NCBI GenBank assembly: GCA_001970855.1
Contig: LSSN01002954.1
Location: 1-11,500, forward strand
Length of the DNA stretch: 11,500 bases
Reading direction: 5' to 3'
Source of the DNA: Smittium culicis
Taxonomy: Eukaryota; Kickxellomycota; Harpellomycetes; Harpellales; Legeriomycetaceae
This document shows, in pieces, positions 8,621 through 11,500 of the stretch. The notes below the pieces were generated by a model. The model saw nothing but the letters and a program-made list of their open reading frames with translations, was not told where the DNA came from and did no database searches. The translations under genes were made by a program, and so were the position numbers. The first letter of the stretch is position 1; each line of letters opens with the position of its first letter.

Positions 8621-8640
8621 TTTATTTGTATTTCTTTATT
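8621..8640 (-). terminator. polyadenylation signals of the 3' LTR
   Basis: Two AATAAA hexamers on the minus strand, at 8635-8640 and 8621-8626, lie 103-129 bp downstream of the TATA box and 28-47 bp before the LTR end. This is the expected position for 3'-end formation of the element's RNA. Confidence 0.6.
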
Positions 8641-8742
8641 ATTTGTTATTTAATATATAAGAAAAGGTTTTAGTGTTTTTGATTTCATTAGTAAGTATGA
8701 TTGTTTTTTATATTCCTTTATCTACCACTTCAACTGTGGCAT

Positions 8743-8750
8743 CTTTTATA
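8743..8750 (-). promoter_or_regulatory. TATA box of the 3' LTR
   Basis: TATAAAAG on the minus strand lies 234 bp from the LTR's U3 terminus. The same word with the same downstream GATG lies at the same distance in the related LTR at 7798-8158, which supports it as a conserved pol II promoter element. In a 3' LTR it would drive transcripts into the leftward flank. Confidence 0.7.
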
Positions 8751-8987
8751 CTGAATTAATTATATATTAAACAGTAATACAATAAATAAATAAATAGATG
8801 CATAAATCCCTATGTGAAAATAATAGTATAATTATTTCATTCTTTCTTCAGTGGCATTGGCTTCTATGCTTGTCATAAAACTTGATAATAAATTTGGCGA
8901 GGCCTTGGCATAACATCTTGGCGTTAAGCCAAGGAAAACCGTGTGGGTAAAAACTATAATGCAAATAACCAAAATAATACGACAGAA

Positions 8988-8996
8988 CCCCTCTTT
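8988..8996 (-). other. polypurine tract (plus-strand primer)
   Basis: AAAGAGGGG on the minus strand lies three bases (TTC) before the LTR terminus TGTCG and 71 bp after the pol stop codon. In LTR retrotransposons this RNase H-resistant purine tract primes plus-strand DNA synthesis at the border of the 3' LTR. Its position fixes the LTR boundary. Confidence 0.8.
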
Positions 8997-9067
8997 ATGC
9001 CTCAAAACGTCTCGTTGTGAGCGTCAATTTCCCTAAACCGCTTCAGAGTGGGCCTTAACCTACAATC

Positions 9068-9304
9068 TTAGACTTCAGGTATCATATACAAATTAGAGTT
9101 ATAAATTTTCAGTCGATCCCCGTTTACTTGATCTACATTTCCATGTGTATCTTGTATCCAATAGTTACCTTTATCTAGTACTCTAATTATTGAATAAGGA
9201 CCTTCCCAAGATGCAGCAAACTTTGATGTTGGATTATCAATACTTTTCATTATAGTATCATTCAATTTAAATCTATACTTCTTTACACTTTTGTTAAACC
9301 TCAT
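9068..9304 (-). pseudogene. pol piece 4: integrase C-terminal GPY/F domain
   Basis: This 78-codon stretch is in frame with piece 3 immediately after its TGA. It begins MRFNKSVKKYRFKLND, the usual region after the integrase core. It then carries WEGPYSIIRV (GPY at residues 35-37) and DRLKIY, which define the GPY/F domain of many Ty3/gypsy integrases. This domain binds DNA and multimerises. The protein ends ten residues after RLKIY, with no visible chromodomain, so it does not look like a classical chromovirus. The ATG follows the TGA by coincidence of the nonsense change. It is the remnant of a longer pol. Confidence 0.88.
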
Positions 9305-9793
9305 TCATTCATACTTTTTATTTTTCACAATTTTCTTTAAGTTCAAGCTTCTAAGAATTCGTAATTCATCTTTTATTAATTTCACTCTTTCTAAAACTGC
9401 TTCTTCGTAGTTTTCGTTTGTTTTCGGATACGTCCAAGTCATCGGAGTAGTTAATTCAAATCCATAAAGCATTTCAGCTGGGATTTTTCCTGTAATTCGA
9501 TGCTTCATTGTGCGAATTATTAGCATAGTTTTCCATAAATACAAATCCCAGTTGTATTTGTCAAACAGACACACTTTTGAGAGAACAGTTTTCAAACATA
9601 GGTTAAATCTTTCAACTTGCCCATTCGATTGGGGTCTATAAGCTGTTGTAGGCCGGTGTTCAATTCCGAGAAAACTATATAATTCTTCAGCAGTGTCACT
9701 AACAAAATTAGCTCCTCGATCAGAAATCAGTTTTTTAGGCACTCCATAATTCATTATTACATCGTAGATCAAAAATTTTACTACAGTTTCAGT
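9305..9793 (-). pseudogene. pol piece 3: integrase catalytic core
   Basis: In the same frame as piece 2, directly after its TAA, the reading resumes with TETVVKFLIYDV and then LISDRGANF (second catalytic Asp). Next is AYRPQSNGQVERFN, in which the catalytic Glu is separated from that Asp by exactly 35 residues. This D,D-35-E arrangement is the hallmark of retroviral-type integrases, which join the LTR ends to target DNA. Continuity across the stop shows a single nonsense change. TGA at 9305-9307 ends the piece after NKKYE, between the core and the C-terminal domain. The only candidate start is an internal TTG, so this is not a separate gene. Confidence 0.92.
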
Positions 9794-11047
9794 TTAAATA
9801 TTTTCTACTGCTTTTATGATTGGCCATTTAGTCACATAATCTATTTCTGTAAGAATGTATCTACTACCATTTTCTGATATTGGGTTGATAGGTCCAACAG
9901 CATCAATTCCTAAAACTTCAAATGGCTTAGTCACTTTTATTGGATCGAATTCATGTCTTCTTGTAGTATATTCAGAGAATCTTTGAAGGCGGTCACAAAA
10001 TGATACAACATGTTTAACTAATTCAAATATTCCAGGTCCTGAAAAATTTCTTCTTACTTTATCCCAAGTGTTATTTATCCCACAGTGATCCTGATTGTGA
10101 ATTTCTTCAATTTTTTCTAAAGCATTTTTCTCATGCAATACTTCACGCATCCCATATTTTTTCGAAATAGTTACTAGTTTTTTATTTATAACCTTATATT
10201 TTCTTGACTGGGTTTTCAATTTAGTTCTGAATTCCTTATCAGAATGTATCGGATAAGATCCATTATTCAAGTAGTTTCGAATTTTGTGATACTTAAGAAT
10301 GTCCATTGAAAATAGTGAATTAGATGAACCTTCTTCATAGGTCCCAATTTCACTCCCATTTTTAATAAAAGATCTTGTAAGATGATCTGCTGGGTTTTTA
10401 AAACCTTTTCTATGGACTATGTCATACTCATATTCGCGTAATTTAAGTGCCCACCTCGCACATCTTCCTGAAGACATTTTTGAGTCGAATAGTTTTATAA
10501 GCGCTACATGGTCTGTAACTATTGAAAATTTCCTACCCCATAAATAATTTCTAAAATATGTTACGCCCCAAATCACTCCCAGACCTTCTAAATGAGTGGC
10601 AGAGTAATTCTGCTCTGACCGTGATAAATTTCTGCTAGCGAATGAAATCGGATGTTCCTTCCTCCCTTCAATCTGGCTCAGAATAGCCCTTATCCCATTT
10701 TTAGAAGCATCTGTGGTGACGATAAAATCTAGATTCCAGTTTGGGTGTTTAAGGACTGGTAAATTTACTAGGCACAACTTAAGGGTTTCTACGGCGACCT
10801 CGCATTCGTTATCCCGTTTCCACTTCGCATCTTTTCTTAGTAAGATTGTTAAGGGCTTAGAGATTGCAACATAATTACTTATAAATTTTCTATAGAAATT
10901 TTTTGTTGCTAAAAAAATTTGAATCTCTTTGACATTTCCAGGCGATTTTAAATTTGATATTGCTTTAGTCTTATTTCCATTCGTTTTTATACCATCTATT
11001 GATATGATATGCCCCAGACATGCGATTTTTTGTCGACCAAACACACA
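9794..11047 (-). pseudogene. pol piece 2: RT connection, RNase H, integrase N-terminus
   Basis: The open stretch is about 417 residues. Counting from the GTG at 11044, residues 1-75 are the RT connection (FLATKNFYRKFISNY, near 44-58). Residues 100-187 are RNase H, with D112 (TDAS), E153 and D178 (TDH) as the retained catalytic triad. A tether (HRKGFKNPADHLTRS) follows. The integrase HHCC finger has H316, H320 and C350, but position 353, where the second Cys belongs, is Leu. The usual aromatic motif nearby reads FSGPG, lacking Trp. The integrase core starts with its first catalytic Asp at 381 (GIDAVGP). A TAA (9794-9796) ends it after AVENI, inside the core. There is no start codon of its own. 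Confidence 0.92.
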
Positions 11048-11233
11048 CTTTTTGAGTTTAATTTTATTTTAGAGGCTCTGAGTAGTTCAAAGATTTTGGA
11101 TAAATCCTTTATTTGTTGCTCAACTGATGAGGAAAACACCAATATATCGTTTATAAAAACCACCGCGGTTTTCCATAAGACGTCTCTAAGAACATTTTCC
11201 ATAAGCCTCTGAAAGGTCGACGGGCTATTGCAA
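11048..11233 (-). pseudogene. pol piece 1: reverse transcriptase palm fragment
   Basis: The minus-strand frame opens with CNSPSTFQRLMENVL, the conserved motif just before the RT catalytic box, and continues through VVFINDILVFSSS. In active elements the box is YxDD, with the two Asp binding metal ions. Here it is F-I-N-D: the first catalytic Asp is Asn (codon AAC at 11149-11151) and Tyr is Phe. After the ASKIKLN motif the frame is lost at the 11049-11053 homopolymer and resumes one frame over with KCVFGRQKIACLGHI, the RT thumb/connection entry. The upstream end is cut by the poly(A) insertion. The Met at 11202 is internal, not a start. Confidence 0.9.
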
Positions 11234-11259
11234 TTTTTTTTTTTTTTTTTCTATGAGAG

Positions 11260-11265
11260 TTTATT
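11260..11265 (-). terminator. polyadenylation signal of the inserted retroposon
   Basis: AATAAA on the minus strand, nine bases before the encoded poly(A) at 11250-11234. The close coupling to an A tail at an insertion junction makes this a convincing used signal. Confidence 0.75.
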
Positions 11266-11337
11266 AAACATAATTTAAAAGTATACAAAAACTATTAAAA
11301 AATATTTAAAAAGTTAAAAAAATATTAAAATAATATT

Positions 11338-11499
11338 TCAACCGACCCCCCTCCGCCGCTGTAGCAGCTCTATACCCACTGGGCATTGGTTCAAGGGGGC
11401 TGTTGAATCACTTGTAATTTGCAGAATAAGTGTTTTGGGCAAGTGGATGCCGTTCAAAAATTTGGCTGTTTCCAGCTCAAAATTTTGATCAGCTGTGCC
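11338..11499 (-). CDS. C-terminal end of an unrecognised ORF in the retroposon
   Basis: Partial: the minus-strand frame is open from the window edge for 53 residues to TGA at 11338-11340. It ends in the basic tail LLQRRRGVG. Only this frame is open over the whole visible segment; the other two carry stops. It stops shortly before a 3' UTR, AATAAA and poly(A), which favours a true coding end. I do not recognise the product. It has no zinc-knuckle Cys/His pattern in the visible part, so a LINE assignment cannot be confirmed from here. A 26-codon ATG frame (MPSGYRAATAAEGGRLKYYF...) overlaps it in another phase and is less convincing. Confidence 0.4.
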   Translation of the reverse strand, partial: GTADQNFELETAKFLNGIHLPKTLILQITSDSTAPLNQCPVGIELLQRRRGVG

Positions 11500-11500
11500 A

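Larger units (their letters stand above)
8593..8984 (-). mobile_element. 3' LTR of the Ty3/gypsy element (392 bp)
   Basis: The LTR runs from TGTCGTATT (8593) to AATACGACA (8984) on the + strand, giving 9-bp perfect inverted termini and TG...CA ends. On the minus strand it follows pol and a polypurine tract, with a TTC spacer, as expected for a 3' LTR. Minus-strand signals are TATAAAAG (8743-8750) and AATAAA (8635-8640 and 8621-8626), giving U3-R-U5 order. U3 has a hairpin CTTGGC/GCCAAG (8917-8922/8928-8933). The outer flank is TGCAC (8588-8592). The partner duplication and 5' LTR would lie beyond the right edge of the window. Confidence 0.85.
9068..11233 (-). pseudogene. pol: Ty3/gypsy pol pseudogene (RT end, RNase H, integrase)
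   Basis: Domain order on the minus strand is RT, RNase H, integrase, the Ty3/gypsy (Metaviridae) order; in Ty1/copia integrase comes first. It is clearly inactive. A poly(A)-tailed retroposon interrupts RT at 11233/11234, and the RT YxDD box reads FIND. A one-base loss in the A-run at 11049-11053 shifts the frame. In-frame stops sit at 9794-9796 (TAA) and 9305-9307 (TGA). The integrase zinc finger lacks its last Cys. Homology continues on both sides of every lesion, so these are point lesions in one former frame. Gag, protease and the start of RT are not in the window. The frame ends with TAA at 9068-9070, just before the polypurine tract and 3' LTR. Confidence 0.95.
11234..11500 (-). mobile_element. 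3' end of a poly(A)-tailed retroposon inserted in pol
   Basis: Read on the minus strand, the segment ends in 17 A (T-run 11234-11250) preceded nine bases earlier by AATAAA (11260-11265), the structure of a polyadenylated transcript copied back into DNA. Upstream are about 70 bp of A+T-rich 3' UTR, then a G+C-rich block (about 65% over 11341-11400) with an open reading frame. Intact RT coding sequence stops exactly at the poly(A) junction, so the segment inserted into the gypsy pol and is younger than it. A LINE 3' end or a processed pseudogene would both fit. The 5' end and the target duplication lie outside the window. Confidence 0.75.

Noticed and set aside
11009..11212. 67-codon open frame on the + strand
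   Set aside because: Antisense shadow of the reverse transcriptase fragment.
11388..11398. GGTTCAAGGGG as a pol III B box of a tRNA-derived SINE
   Set aside because: The 3' half does not fit the B-box consensus, there is no A box at a suitable distance, and it lies on the strand opposite to the poly(A)-defined orientation.

Overview
This is a eukaryotic nuclear window, very A+T-rich outside its few genes. Two intact tRNA genes carry internal A and B boxes and no encoded CCA. The only protein-coding sequence is a decayed Ty3/gypsy retrotransposon. Several LTRs and a poly(A)-tailed retroposon are also present. The tRNA sequences, especially the TCCGATA/TATCGGA acceptor stem of tRNA-Glu, together with TGAAACA elements in an LTR, lean towards a fungus with a large repeat-rich genome, possibly an early-diverging lineage such as Mucoromycota/Glomeromycotina. 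That placement is inference and is not proven by the window.

Layout. Positions 1-110 are five identical copies of a 22-bp minisatellite. Positions 111-2077 are A+T-rich DNA in which I see no gene. Positions 2078-2149 and 2201-2272 are tRNA-Pro(TGG) and tRNA-Glu(TTC) in tandem on the + strand; the first pol III-type T-run comes only after the second gene. A 59-nt foldback (2381-2439) follows, and then a 395-bp solo LTR (2483-2877) with a perfect 5-bp target-site duplication, a TATA box, an AATAAA signal and a cluster of TGAAACA motifs. Positions 2883-7797 are A+T-rich and gene-poor, with one likely decayed LTR end near 6237-6473.

The right side is a retrotransposon neighbourhood read on the minus strand. 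A diverged LTR (7798-8158) and a ~60-bp tandem repeat (8421-8566) precede a clear 3' LTR (8593-8984). That LTR abuts a polypurine tract and a pol pseudogene (9068-11233) carrying the end of the reverse transcriptase, RNase H, and integrase with its GPY/F tail. The pol is broken by two in-frame stops, a frameshift and a substituted RT active site. It is also interrupted by a G+C-richer, poly(A)-tailed retroposon (11234 to the window end). The 5' LTR, gag, protease and most of RT would lie beyond the right edge.

The only genes likely to be active are the two tRNAs. The rest records successive transposition: old LTRs, a younger Ty3/gypsy element, and a LINE-type insertion into it. I found no host protein-coding gene and no clear novel multi-gene system. 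The most notable observations are the possible dicistronic tRNA unit, the pheromone-element-like cluster in the solo LTR, and the series of related LTRs in one orientation.
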